From assembly GCA_964641715.1 (NCBI GenBank), contig CAZXMB010000012.1, forward strand, positions 1 to 27,662: a stretch of DNA of 27,662 nucleotides, in the 5' to 3' direction. The notes under the pieces were generated by a model that was not told the origin of the DNA, made no database searches, and was given only the letters and a program-made list of their open reading frames with translations. A program made the translations under genes and the position numbers. Origin of the DNA: CAZXMB01 sp964641715 (GTDB taxonomy: Bacteria; Desulfobacterota; BSN033; UBA1163). This document shows positions 16,221 to 23,264 of this stretch, piece by piece; position 1 is the first letter of the stretch; the number at the start of each line of letters is the position of its first letter.

Positions 16221-17864
16221 ATGGAGTTACCTTCTGATACGATTTACGGTTCTTTCGAAGAAGTCGCAAGGAGAAATCCTCACCGGACCTCCCTGATCTA
16301 CCTCGGTGAAAAATATCCTTATTCCGGGTTGAATGAGATGGTGCTTCGGTTTGCCGCCTCTCTGCATCAACTGGGAATAGGGGAGGATGATAGGGTGATC
16401 CTGAACCTTTATAACCTCCCCCAGACGATCATCTCCTGGTTGGCCCTCCAGCGTCTCGGTGTGATTCCCATTCTTGTAGCGCCGGTTTATACGGCCGGGG
16501 ATCTTAAATACCTTGCCAGAGACAGTGGTGCTGAGACCATTGTCTGCATGGATACGAACCTCCGGTATGTGATCGAAGTCCTTCCCGAGACCCCTTTGAA
16601 AAGAGTGATCGCAACGAATATGATCGACCTTATTCCGTGGTGGAAACGGATGATCAGCAAGGGTTTCAATCGGGTTCCGAAGGGAAAGATCCCTTTAGGG
16701 AAAGATTTTCATTCTTTTGTTAAACTTCTAAAAGAGGGGAATCCTTCTTCCCTCCCTCCTTTTCATCCCAGGGGGGGAGACAGGGTTGCCCTTATGCTCT
16801 ATACGGGAGGCACCACCGGGTTTCCCAAAGGGGTCCCTATCTCCGAAGCGCTTTTTCTTAAAAGAGCTCTCGAGTGGAGAAAGGCGAGCGAAGGGGTCAC
16901 CCCTCCGGGAGAATGTATTACAGTGCTCTCCGCCCCCCTCTATCACATCATCGGCGAAATGGATGGAATTTCACCGTTGATCATTGGCGGTGAGACCGTC
17001 ATCCTTCTCCCCAGGGTGGTTCTGGATGCGATGTTTGACCACATCCAGCGCTACAGAGCAACGAATATGTTTGCTGTTCCTGCGATGTACCGGATGATCC
17101 TTGAACACGACCGGCTTGACAACTATGATCTCAGTTCCCTTCGATATTGTGGAACGGGGGGAGATGCGATGCCCACGGAGGTCGGGCATCGCTGGCTGAA
17201 AAAATTTAAGATTCCTTTATACCAGGGTTACGGAGCCACCGAACTCTGCGGAGCCATCTCCCTTTCCTTTGCAGAGGATGGGGCTCCTTCGGAAGGTTCG
17301 GCGGGAAAGATTGTCCCCGGAGACAAATTTATGCTGGTTGACCCTGAAACACTGAGGGAGGTTCCCCCGGGCGAGCCCGGAGAACTCCTGGGAACCTGTG
17401 ACCATGCAGTGAAGGGTTACTGGAATAAACCCGAGGAGACAGCCGAATGTTTTCTCACCATAGGGGGAGAGGTCTGGTACCGGACAAAAGATATTGTCCG
17501 CGTCGATCAGGATCAATGGCTTTACTTTATGGACCGGTCTGTGGATATGATCAAGCACAAGGGCTACCGGGTTGCCGCCGCTGAGGTGGAGAGGGCACTT
17601 CAGGCTCACCCCGCGGTTTTGTCTTCCTGCGTGGTGGGGATTCCCGACCAGAGCGTGGGGGAACGGATTAAAGCCTTTGTCGTTCTCAAGACGGATGTCA
17701 GAGGGGTAAGCAGTTATGAACTGATGAGCTGGTGCAGGGAAAGACTGGCTCCTTACAAGGTTCCCCAGTGGATCGAATTTCGTGACATGCTGCCGAAGTC
17801 GAAGGTGGGAAAGATGCTTCGCCGTGAGATGAGGGAAGAGGAGCGAAGAAAATTATTTGAATAG
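16221..17864 (+). CDS. AMP-dependent acyl-CoA ligase (ANL superfamily)
   Basis: The 547-aa cytoplasmic enzyme should activate a carboxylic acid by adenylation and then CoA thioesterification. Canonical motifs are intact: P-loop YTGGTTGFPKG (194-204), YGATE (337-341), TKD in WYRTKDIVRVDQ, hinge region MDRSVDMIKHKGYRVAAAEVE, and the A10 Lys in PKSKVGKMLRRE (about 531). The substrate is not evident; ligases of this type act on fatty, aromatic or dicarboxylic acids. ATG 16221 is preferred; TTG 16206 is an in-frame alternative adding five residues, and no strong ribosome-binding site decides. It follows the transporter, suggesting that it activates the imported acid (inference). The next ligase gene starts 10 bp after its stop. 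Confidence 0.9.
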   Translation: MELPSDTIYGSFEEVARRNPHRTSLIYLGEKYPYSGLNEMVLRFAASLHQLGIGEDDRVILNLYNLPQTIISWLALQRLGVIPILVAPVYTAGDLKYLARDSGAETIVCMDTNLRYVIEVLPETPLKRVIATNMIDLIPWWKRMISKGFNRVPKGKIPLGKDFHSFVKLLKEGNPSSLPPFHPRGGDRVALMLYTGGTTGFPKGVPISEALFLKRALEWRKASEGVTPPGECITVLSAPLYHIIGEMDGISPLIIGGETVILLPRVVLDAMFDHIQRYRATNMFAVPAMYRMILEHDRLDNYDLSSLRYCGTGGDAMPTEVGHRWLKKFKIPLYQGYGATELCGAISLSFAEDGAPSEGSAGKIVPGDKFMLVDPETLREVPPGEPGELLGTCDHAVKGYWNKPEETAECFLTIGGEVWYRTKDIVRVDQDQWLYFMDRSVDMIKHKGYRVAAAEVERALQAHPAVLSSCVVGIPDQSVGERIKAFVVLKTDVRGVSSYELMSWCRERLAPYKVPQWIEFRDMLPKSKVGKMLRREMREEERRKLFE

Positions 17865-17874
17865 GGGGAGAGAG

Positions 17875-19383
17875 ATGGGACTTCGAAGTTTTACGATCTC
17901 TGATATTTACAGGAGAAACGCAAATATCTTCAGGAATCGAACGGCTGTCCAATCGGAGAACCGGAAAATTACTTACGGCGAACTCCTTGACCAGGCGAGC
18001 CGGGTGGGCGGCTGGTTGAAAGAAAAGGGAGTCCGGAAAGGTGACCGGGTGGCTGTCCTGGCCAAAAACTATCCGGAATTTTTTCCCATGATGGGAGGAA
18101 TCGCCTCGATAGGAGCCATCATGGTTCCTATCAATTTTAGGCTTTCGGCTGAAGAGGTAACCTATAATCTTACCAATACCGGGCCAATCATCATGGTCGT
18201 CGATCCCGATTTTGAGAAGATGATCGGAGACCTCCGGGGGAATTGTCCATCCCTGAGGGAATTTGTGACCTTTGGAAATGGAGACGGAAACTATACCCCT
18301 TTTGATTTCCTCCTGAGGGCTCGAGCTGAAAAACCGGTTGAGATTGACGGAGACGACCCTTTTATCATCATGCACACCGCTGCGGTCCAGGGAAAACCCA
18401 GGGGGGCAGTGATCAGCCATCACAATCTTATTGCCTGTACGGTTCAGACCATCGGCGTGATGAGTCTAACCCATCAGGATATCTATCTGAACATCCTTCC
18501 TCTTTTTCACATCGCAGGGTTGATTGCCGCCCTGACCACGATGCATGCGGGAGGGGAAAACCTGATCATCTCAAAATTTGATACAAGGGTTGCTTTAAAG
18601 ACGATTCAGGAGGAAGGGGTGACCGTGATCGGTGACTTCCCGCCCATCCTGCTCCAGTTACTCGATGAGCATTCAAAAGGAGAATACAGCCTCGCTTCCT
18701 TAAAAAATGTTTTAGGTATTGAGTTGCCCGAGACCATCAAGAGGTTTGAAAGCCTCGGGTCCGGCCAATTCTGGCTGGCTTACGGGCAAACCGAGACGAT
18801 GGGCCTGACCTCCATCTGTTTAAACCGGGAGAAACCGGGGTGTGCGGGAAAACCCGGTCCCCTTGTGAATATAAAGATTGTAGATGAGTTTGACCATGAG
18901 GTCGAAACCGGAAAGGTGGGCGAAATCCTTGTCCAGAGCCCGATGGTTTTCTCGGGATACTGGGGCGAGGAGGATTTAACCAGGCATACGTTTCGGGACG
19001 GATGGCATCATACCGGAGATGCGGGCCGACTCGATGAGGAGGGTTTTCTCTGGTTTGCGGGGAGAAAGGCTGAAAAGGAATTGATGAAACCCGGAGGGGA
19101 GAATGTCTATCCGGTCGAGGTGGAGAAGGTCATCCTTGAACATCCGAAGGTGAAAGAGGTGTCCGTCATCGGAGTCCCGGATCCCAAATTTGGTGAGGGG
19201 ATCAAAGCGGTTTGTGTCTTAAAACCAGGGACCCATCTCTCAGAGCAGGAGCTGATCGATTTTGTGGCAGGCCGGATTGCCCGATACAAGAAACCGGGCT
19301 ATGTCCAGTATATCGATGGACTTCCCAAGAAGGGTGATGGCTCCATCGATCGGCAGAAGGTGAAGGAATTATACGGGAAGTGA
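17875..19383 (+). CDS. ANL-superfamily acyl-CoA ligase-like protein with altered active-site motifs
   Basis: The 502-aa protein aligns by motif order with fatty-acid/carnitine-type CoA ligases: YGQTE (303-307), HHTGD (378-382), GENVYPVEVE (408-417). Two catalytic elements deviate. The P-loop, normally TSGTTGxPKG, reads HTAAVQGKPRGA (167-178), and the A10 lysine (PKxxxGK) is replaced by Ser490 in PKKGDGSIDRQ. The A8 hinge is GRKAEKELMKPGGEN. It may catalyse only one half-reaction, act as an auxiliary subunit to the intact ligase 10 bp upstream, or belong to a subfamily with another lysine. ATG 17875 has AGGGGGAGA just upstream and is chosen over TTG 17857, which overlaps the preceding gene. 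Family sure, activity unsure. Confidence 0.85.
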   Translation: MGLRSFTISDIYRRNANIFRNRTAVQSENRKITYGELLDQASRVGGWLKEKGVRKGDRVAVLAKNYPEFFPMMGGIASIGAIMVPINFRLSAEEVTYNLTNTGPIIMVVDPDFEKMIGDLRGNCPSLREFVTFGNGDGNYTPFDFLLRARAEKPVEIDGDDPFIIMHTAAVQGKPRGAVISHHNLIACTVQTIGVMSLTHQDIYLNILPLFHIAGLIAALTTMHAGGENLIISKFDTRVALKTIQEEGVTVIGDFPPILLQLLDEHSKGEYSLASLKNVLGIELPETIKRFESLGSGQFWLAYGQTETMGLTSICLNREKPGCAGKPGPLVNIKIVDEFDHEVETGKVGEILVQSPMVFSGYWGEEDLTRHTFRDGWHHTGDAGRLDEEGFLWFAGRKAEKELMKPGGENVYPVEVEKVILEHPKVKEVSVIGVPDPKFGEGIKAVCVLKPGTHLSEQELIDFVAGRIARYKKPGYVQYIDGLPKKGDGSIDRQKVKELYGK

Positions 19384-19406
19384 CGGGGGACCACTAAAAA
19401 AGTGAC

Positions 19407-19427
19407 CAGTGATCAGTAGGCAGTAGG
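19407..19427. repeat. Heptamer repeat, three units
   Basis: Units CAGTGAT, CAGTAGG and CAGTAGG are followed by a partial CAG, between the ligase-like gene and the thiolase gene. This is the third spacer with 7-bp periodicity in the window. Confidence 0.65.
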
Positions 19428-19450
19428 CAGGAAAAGAAAAGGAGTGTTAC

Positions 19451-20608
19451 ATGAAAAAAGTGGCTATTGTGGGAATCGGGCATGGAAAGTTTGGAATTCG
19501 ATCGGATGCCTGCCTCCGGGAGCTCGTATTTGAAGCGGTGAAGGCATGCCTGGAGGATGCAGGGATCGCTCTGAAAGAGGTGGATAGCATGGTGACAGGG
19601 GTCGCAGGGGATGAATTCTCCTTTGGCATTCAACCCTCTGCCCAGGTCCATGACTATATCGGTTTTTATCCAAAACCCAATTTCCGGGTGGAGGGGGCCT
19701 GTGCCACCGGAAGTGTTGCCCTGAGGACAGGATGGATGAATATCGTTTCAGGTTTGGCGGATGTCGTTCTGGTGGTCGGGGTGGAGAAGATGACCGAGGT
19801 CCCCACCAGCATGGCCACTGAGATCATGGGCCGGGCAGGAGATTCGATCTGGGAATACCCCTTCGGGACTACCTTCCCGGGCTACTATGCCATGATTGCA
19901 AATGCCCATATGGCGGAATATGGAACAACGGAGGAACAACTGGCCATGGTGGCTGTGAAGAACCACCATTATGGGTGCCTTAACCCCTATGCCCAGATGC
20001 AGAAGGAGATCACCCTGGATAAGGCATTGACCTCCTTTATCGTGGCCCATCCCTTAAAGTTATTCGACTGCAGTCTGATTACAGACGGGGCAGCCGCCGT
20101 GCTCCTGGCCTCTGAAGAGAAAGCCAGGGCGATCTCAAAGAAACCGGTCTGGGTCGCAGGGCTCGGATGTGCGACAGATGCGATGAGAATGGGTGATCGG
20201 AAATCATTGACTTCCCTTCAGGCATCCCTCGAGGCTGCGAGAACTGCCTATAAGATGGCAGGCGTTGGGCCATCGGATATTGACATTGCCACGGTCCATG
20301 ACTGCTTCACCATCGCTGAGATTGTGGCCTATGAGGACCTCGGGTTCTGTGAGAAGGGAGAGGGGGGAAAATTGATCGAGGCAAAGGAAACCTATGCCGA
20401 GGGCCGAATCCCTGTCAATGTGGATGGTGGATTGAAGTCAAAAGGCCATCCCCTGGGAGCCACCGGTGTGTCCATGGCCATTGAAATTACAAAACAGTTA
20501 AGGGGGGAAGCAGGACCGAGGCAGGTGAAAGAGCCGGAAATCGGGCTGACCCACAATGTCGGCGGATCCGGCCAGGTGGCACTCATCCACATCTTCAGGA
20601 GGGAATAG
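19451..20608 (+). CDS. Thiolase-family acyltransferase (SCP2/archaeal type)
   Basis: The 385-aa enzyme condenses or cleaves acyl-CoA units through an active-site cysteine. Cys84 lies in VEGACATGS, the HDCFTIAE block at 283-290 replaces the NEAF block of classical thiolases, His333 lies in SKGHPLGATG, and the last motif is NVGGSGQ (369-375), without the classical CxG cysteine. These features fit the SCPx-like thiolases best known from archaea, which work in a complex with a DUF35 protein. That partner is encoded one base downstream. A good AAAAGGAG precedes ATG 19451. No HMG-CoA synthase is near, so a degradative or hydrocarbon/aromatic-acid role is more likely than mevalonate synthesis (inference). 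Confidence 0.9.
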   Translation: MKKVAIVGIGHGKFGIRSDACLRELVFEAVKACLEDAGIALKEVDSMVTGVAGDEFSFGIQPSAQVHDYIGFYPKPNFRVEGACATGSVALRTGWMNIVSGLADVVLVVGVEKMTEVPTSMATEIMGRAGDSIWEYPFGTTFPGYYAMIANAHMAEYGTTEEQLAMVAVKNHHYGCLNPYAQMQKEITLDKALTSFIVAHPLKLFDCSLITDGAAAVLLASEEKARAISKKPVWVAGLGCATDAMRMGDRKSLTSLQASLEAARTAYKMAGVGPSDIDIATVHDCFTIAEIVAYEDLGFCEKGEGGKLIEAKETYAEGRIPVNVDGGLKSKGHPLGATGVSMAIEITKQLRGEAGPRQVKEPEIGLTHNVGGSGQVALIHIFRRE

Positions 20609-20609
20609 G

Positions 20610-21047
20610 ATGGAATTTAAGAATTTTTCTCTTTATATCAACCAGACCAAAGTCAACCGGTTTGCGGGCGAACTCGCCGCCGGAAAGTTGATGTCCACTC
20701 TCTGTAAGAAGTGCGGGAGGCAATATTATCCGCCACAGGCGGATTGTCCCTCCTGTATGGGAAGTGAGATGGAATGGAAAGAGCTGAAGGCGGAGGGGGA
20801 ATTGGTCACCTTTACGAGGATTCATGTTCCCCCCGAGCATTTTGCCGTTCGCCAGCCTCTGATGCCCTTTTCCAGTGTTCAATTCGAACCCTGCCCGATC
20901 GGGCTGATCAGAGTTGAGAAGGGATTGACGATCATGGGCTGGATCCCTAAAGTGGATATTAAAAAGATCAGGATAGGAATGAAGATGAAAGCCTCTCCTT
21001 TCACACTCCCCGACGGTAAAATCACCATCGTCCTGGAACCCATATGA
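20610..21047 (+). CDS. DUF35 zinc-ribbon/OB-fold acyl-CoA-binding protein
   Basis: The 145-aa protein has an N-terminal helical region followed by a rubredoxin-like zinc ribbon, with Cys32, Cys35, Cys46 and Cys49 (CxxC-x10-CxxC). An OB-fold (about 55-145) follows, with the typical GELVTFTRIHVPP and GWIPKVD stretches. In archaeal thiolase complexes the DUF35 protein bridges thiolase and its partner and shuttles CoA intermediates. The start ATG 20610, with AGGAGGGAAT upstream, follows the thiolase stop by one base, which supports a physical thiolase-DUF35 complex here. Length is normal. Confidence 0.9.
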   Translation: MEFKNFSLYINQTKVNRFAGELAAGKLMSTLCKKCGRQYYPPQADCPSCMGSEMEWKELKAEGELVTFTRIHVPPEHFAVRQPLMPFSSVQFEPCPIGLIRVEKGLTIMGWIPKVDIKKIRIGMKMKASPFTLPDGKITIVLEPI

Positions 21048-21315
21048 TTGGGTTATGAGTTTGGTGGTCGGAGTGAAAAGCGAAAGGATTTGGGCTCAGA
21101 ACTCATCCCTCCGGTCTATTTTAGAAACCATCCCCGGCGTTAAGATCCAGCAAATGGCCCATCTGTTATCCTCTTTCTGTCTCAAACAGACTCTGGCTCC
21201 ATAGCAAAATAGAATCGGTTGGACATTTTCATTCCCACCTTTTCTCTTTTTCAGATGATTATCATACCCTGTCATTTTGTCAATCTTACCACCATGAGGA
21301 TAACAATATTTTTCA

Positions 21316-21344
21316 TTGAGCTTGAACATTTATTTTGGTAAAAT
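21316..21344 (+). promoter_or_regulatory. Promoter candidate for the nucleotidyltransferase locus
   Basis: TTGAGC (21316-21321, 4 of 6) and TAAAAT (21339-21344, 5 of 6) are spaced by 17 nt, about 30 bp before the ATG. The -10 box lies within a perfect inverted repeat. Confidence 0.5.
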
Positions 21345-21348
21345 AAAT
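21328..21348. promoter_or_regulatory. Perfect 9-bp inverted repeat, possible operator
   Basis: ATTTATTTT (21328-21336) and AAAATAAAT (21340-21348) flank GGT and cover the predicted -10 box. This is the placement expected for an autoregulatory operator of a toxin-antitoxin-like locus. The region is AT-rich, which raises the chance of coincidence. Confidence 0.45.
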
Positions 21349-21373
21349 TTATTATATATTCTTTTTTAAGAGG

Positions 21374-21883
21374 ATGATGGAAGAAAGAGTCATCAGGAGG
21401 TTAAATAGATTAATAAAGACGGGGGTGATTAAAGACTACGCCATTGGTGGTGCTCATGCTGTGGCTTATTATCTTGAACCCGTGAAGACTCTCGATGTGG
21501 ATATTTTTATATTTGCAAAATCAGATCAGGATTTTTACGTTCTTCGCACCTATATCAAAAAGTCAGGTTTCAAAATTAGAGGCACTCATGTGATTATGGA
21601 TGATATACCTGTTCACTTCCTCCCTGGCTCATTACATCCATTTATCAATGAGGCAGTGAGACGAGCAAAAAAAATTAAAGTAGGAGGCCTCCCCACCAAA
21701 GTTCTCGCCTTGGAATATTTAATTGTTTCACTTCTCATGGCATTTCGGCTAAAGGACAAGATGGTGATTCCCGACCTGTTAGAACGGGCAGATATGGAAA
21801 AGCTGAAAACAATCATAGAGAGGTTCTGTGATGAAGAGACTCCTCTGGATCAAAGACTACAAAGAATTTTGGAACATATTTAA
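21374..21883 (+). CDS. Nucleotidyltransferase-fold protein (AbiEii-like/DUF6036-like)
   Basis: The 169-aa protein shows the pol-beta nucleotidyltransferase core. The glycine pair is in YAIGGAHAV (Gly25-Gly26), the metal-binding pair is Asp41-x-Asp43 in TLDVDIFIF, and a third strand VHFLPG follows. LPTKVLALEYLIVSLLMA matches the helix seen in AbiEii/AbiGii-type and related stand-alone nucleotidyltransferases. Some relatives are toxins that modify tRNA or other targets; others have no known role. ATG 21374 or 21377 are both possible, with AAGAGGATG nearby. The 3' end overlaps a 47-codon ORF by 53 bp. Codon use is more AT-rich than in neighbouring genes, which suggests horizontal acquisition. 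Fold fairly sure, function unsure. Confidence 0.7.
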   Translation: MMEERVIRRLNRLIKTGVIKDYAIGGAHAVAYYLEPVKTLDVDIFIFAKSDQDFYVLRTYIKKSGFKIRGTHVIMDDIPVHFLPGSLHPFINEAVRRAKKIKVGGLPTKVLALEYLIVSLLMAFRLKDKMVIPDLLERADMEKLKTIIERFCDEETPLDQRLQRILEHI

Positions 21884-21974
21884 TCAAGAGAGAATAAAGG
21901 AAAGAAAGAAACTAAGGTCCCTCTCCTTTAGAAAAAAACTTGAAATGATGCGGATAAAAATCAAAACGCGATAG
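21831..21974 (+). CDS. Small basic protein overlapping the nucleotidyltransferase gene (47 aa)
   Basis: ATG 21831 opens a 47-codon frame in a different phase from the preceding gene, ending at TAG 21974. The product starts MKRLLWIKDYKEFW and is very rich in Lys and Arg (net strongly positive). It contains RSLSFRKKLEMM, which resembles the LS-x-EEKL-type helix of small proteins often encoded next to such nucleotidyltransferases. It may be the second member of a two-gene module, or its truncated remnant. No clear ribosome-binding site is seen; translational coupling would be needed. Tentative. Confidence 0.4.
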   Translation: MKRLLWIKDYKEFWNIFNQERIKERKKLRSLSFRKKLEMMRIKIKTR

Positions 21975-22014
21975 GTAGGTTAGTGCCTTGACATGACCCC
22001 TCATGAATAAAAAA

Positions 22015-22043
22015 TTGACAGGGGCTCCTGGAATTGTTAAAAA
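22015..22043 (+). promoter_or_regulatory. Possible promoter upstream of tRNA-Arg
   Basis: A perfect TTGACA (22015-22020) and TAAAAA (22038-22043) are spaced by 17 nt, about 105 bp before the tRNA. The -10 is weak and the distance long, so assignment to the tRNA is uncertain. Confidence 0.3.
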
Positions 22044-22149
22044 TTATTGGAGAAAGGATTTTTTTCATAAAGATTGGAACACTATTTCACCGGATAAACA
22101 GATTCAGGATTTAGAGAGGAAAATTATAAGTTCTTGAAATGATGGATCA

Positions 22150-22226
22150 GGGCGATTAGCTCAGATGGATAGAGCGTTGGTCTCCGGAACCAAAGGCCGT
22201 GGGTTCAACTCCCGCATCGCCCGCCA
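22150..22226 (+). tRNA. tRNA-Arg (anticodon CCG)
   Basis: A full cloverleaf can be drawn. The acceptor is GGGCGAT paired with ATCGCCC, the D-arm GCTC/GAGC, and the anticodon stem TTGGT/ACCAA around CTCCGGA (anticodon CCG, reading CGG). The T-arm is GTGGG/CCCGC around TTCAACT (one G-T pair), the discriminator is G and CCA is encoded. It is a single tRNA with no neighbours. argS is in the same window but 12 kb away. Confidence 0.95.
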
Positions 22227-22245
22227 TCTTTTTTAAAAAATTCTT

Positions 22246-22554
22246 ATGAGAAAGACCTTATTCGTGTTGCTCTTTTTGATTATTTTGATACTCTCCATTG
22301 GAATGGCCTTTGCTCAGGATACCAAAAAGGATGAGCTCGAACCCCATCATATTCAAGTGCTCAGACAGTTAAGGGCAAAGGTAGAGGGCTGGTTAAAGGA
22401 CATCAATGACCGAATCGAAGGGGAGGATGTGACCCGTTTTGAAGTCAGGTTTTTAGAGATCTTAAGAAGTCTCTTGGAATGGGTGAGGGATAAGATGGAT
22501 GCCCAGATTGAATCCTGGGAAAAGAGACCAAAAGAAAGGGAAGAGAATATATAG
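22246..22554 (+). CDS. Small exported helical protein, unknown function
   Basis: The 102-aa product has a clear signal peptide (MRK, long Leu/Ile core, likely cleavage after AFA, about residue 23). The mature part of about 79 residues is highly charged and looks wholly helical, with heptad-like spacing of Leu, Val and Ile (coiled coil likely), and ends in a Glu/Lys-rich tail. I do not recognise the family. It lies just after the tRNA and 9 bp before the alpha/beta hydrolase gene, probably in one transcript with it. It is likely periplasmic. Confidence 0.65.
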   Translation: MRKTLFVLLFLIILILSIGMAFAQDTKKDELEPHHIQVLRQLRAKVEGWLKDINDRIEGEDVTRFEVRFLEILRSLLEWVRDKMDAQIESWEKRPKEREENI

Positions 22555-22563
22555 CTTAGAAAG

Positions 22564-23196
22564 GTGAAGGAAGAGAAGGTTTTCATCCCATCTGCTGGAA
22601 TCCAACTGGAGGGTCTCCTGAGTATTCATGAGACCCTCTCTCATAAAGGGGGTCTGATCCTCTGCCATCCCCATCCTCTTTATGGCGGCAATATGCATCA
22701 TCACGTTGTCAGGACCGGTGCAGAAGTTGCCCAAAAAGAGGGATTTTCCACCCTTCGTTTTAACTTCAGGGGAGTGGGAGAGAGTGGCGGTTCATACAAT
22801 GGAGGGATTGGGGAGAAAGAGGATGTGGAGGCTGCCATAAGCTTTCTCCACTCGCGGCTGAATGATTCTGCGTTTCTTCTTCTTTTTCTGGGATATTCGT
22901 TCGGAGCCTGGGCAGGTCTTCCTGTGGCCATTAGGGACGAACGAATCAAAGGGATGGTGGCCATTTCGCCCCCCCTGAAAATGTTTGACTTTGGTTATTT
23001 AAGAGGATGCAAAAAGAGGAAACTCTTTATCGCAGGAAGCCGGGATCCCTGGTGCCCGACCTCCCTTTTAGAGGAGTGGTATCAGGGACTTGAGGAGCCA
23101 AAATCCTTAAGCCTCATTCAGGGGGCAGACCATTTCTTTTCCTTCCATGTCAACCTTCTTATCCAACCCCTGCAGGAATTCTTTAATCAGTTTTAA
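22564..23196 (+). CDS. Alpha/beta hydrolase (COG2945-like)
   Basis: The 210-aa soluble hydrolase has the features of the small alpha/beta hydrolase group. These are LILCHPHPLYGGNMHHHVV (about 31-49), FNFRGVGESGG (about 66-76), nucleophile Ser112 in GYSFGA, Asp161 in GSRDPWCP and His190 in GADHFF, forming a complete Ser-Asp-His triad. The substrate is unknown; the family includes putative esterases. It uses a GTG start (22564) with a poor ribosome-binding site, so translation may be coupled to the preceding small gene. Confidence 0.85.
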   Translation: MKEEKVFIPSAGIQLEGLLSIHETLSHKGGLILCHPHPLYGGNMHHHVVRTGAEVAQKEGFSTLRFNFRGVGESGGSYNGGIGEKEDVEAAISFLHSRLNDSAFLLLFLGYSFGAWAGLPVAIRDERIKGMVAISPPLKMFDFGYLRGCKKRKLFIAGSRDPWCPTSLLEEWYQGLEEPKSLSLIQGADHFFSFHVNLLIQPLQEFFNQF

Positions 23197-23264
23197 ATTT
23201 ATAATATCAGGGACCGGGGAAAAGCAGTCATTTAAATAAAAATTTAACTCCGAACCCCCAAATC

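Larger units (their letters stand above)
21048..21373. other. 326-bp intergenic region
   Basis: No supported gene. A reverse-strand frame of 77 codons (21096-21329) has no ribosome-binding site and no recognisable motif. Composition drops to strongly AT-rich toward the 3' end, where a promoter and a 9-bp inverted repeat precede the nucleotidyltransferase gene. Confidence 0.6.

Noticed and set aside
17698..18423. 241-codon reverse-strand frame over the two ligase genes
   Set aside because: It is antisense to the conserved C-terminal and N-terminal domains of confirmed ligases and shows no motif.
21096..21329. 77-codon reverse-strand frame in the 326-bp spacer
   Set aside because: It lacks a ribosome-binding site, has no family-like pattern, and overlaps the promoter region of the nucleotidyltransferase gene on the other strand.
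22003..22137. 44-codon open frame just upstream of tRNA-Arg
   Set aside because: It has no ribosome-binding site or recognisable motif and overlaps the possible tRNA promoter. It could be a gene remnant, but nothing supports expression.
22150..22226. tRNA-Arg as an integration site for a mobile island
   Set aside because: I could not see a duplicated tRNA 3' end or an integrase gene in the window, so no attachment site is claimed.
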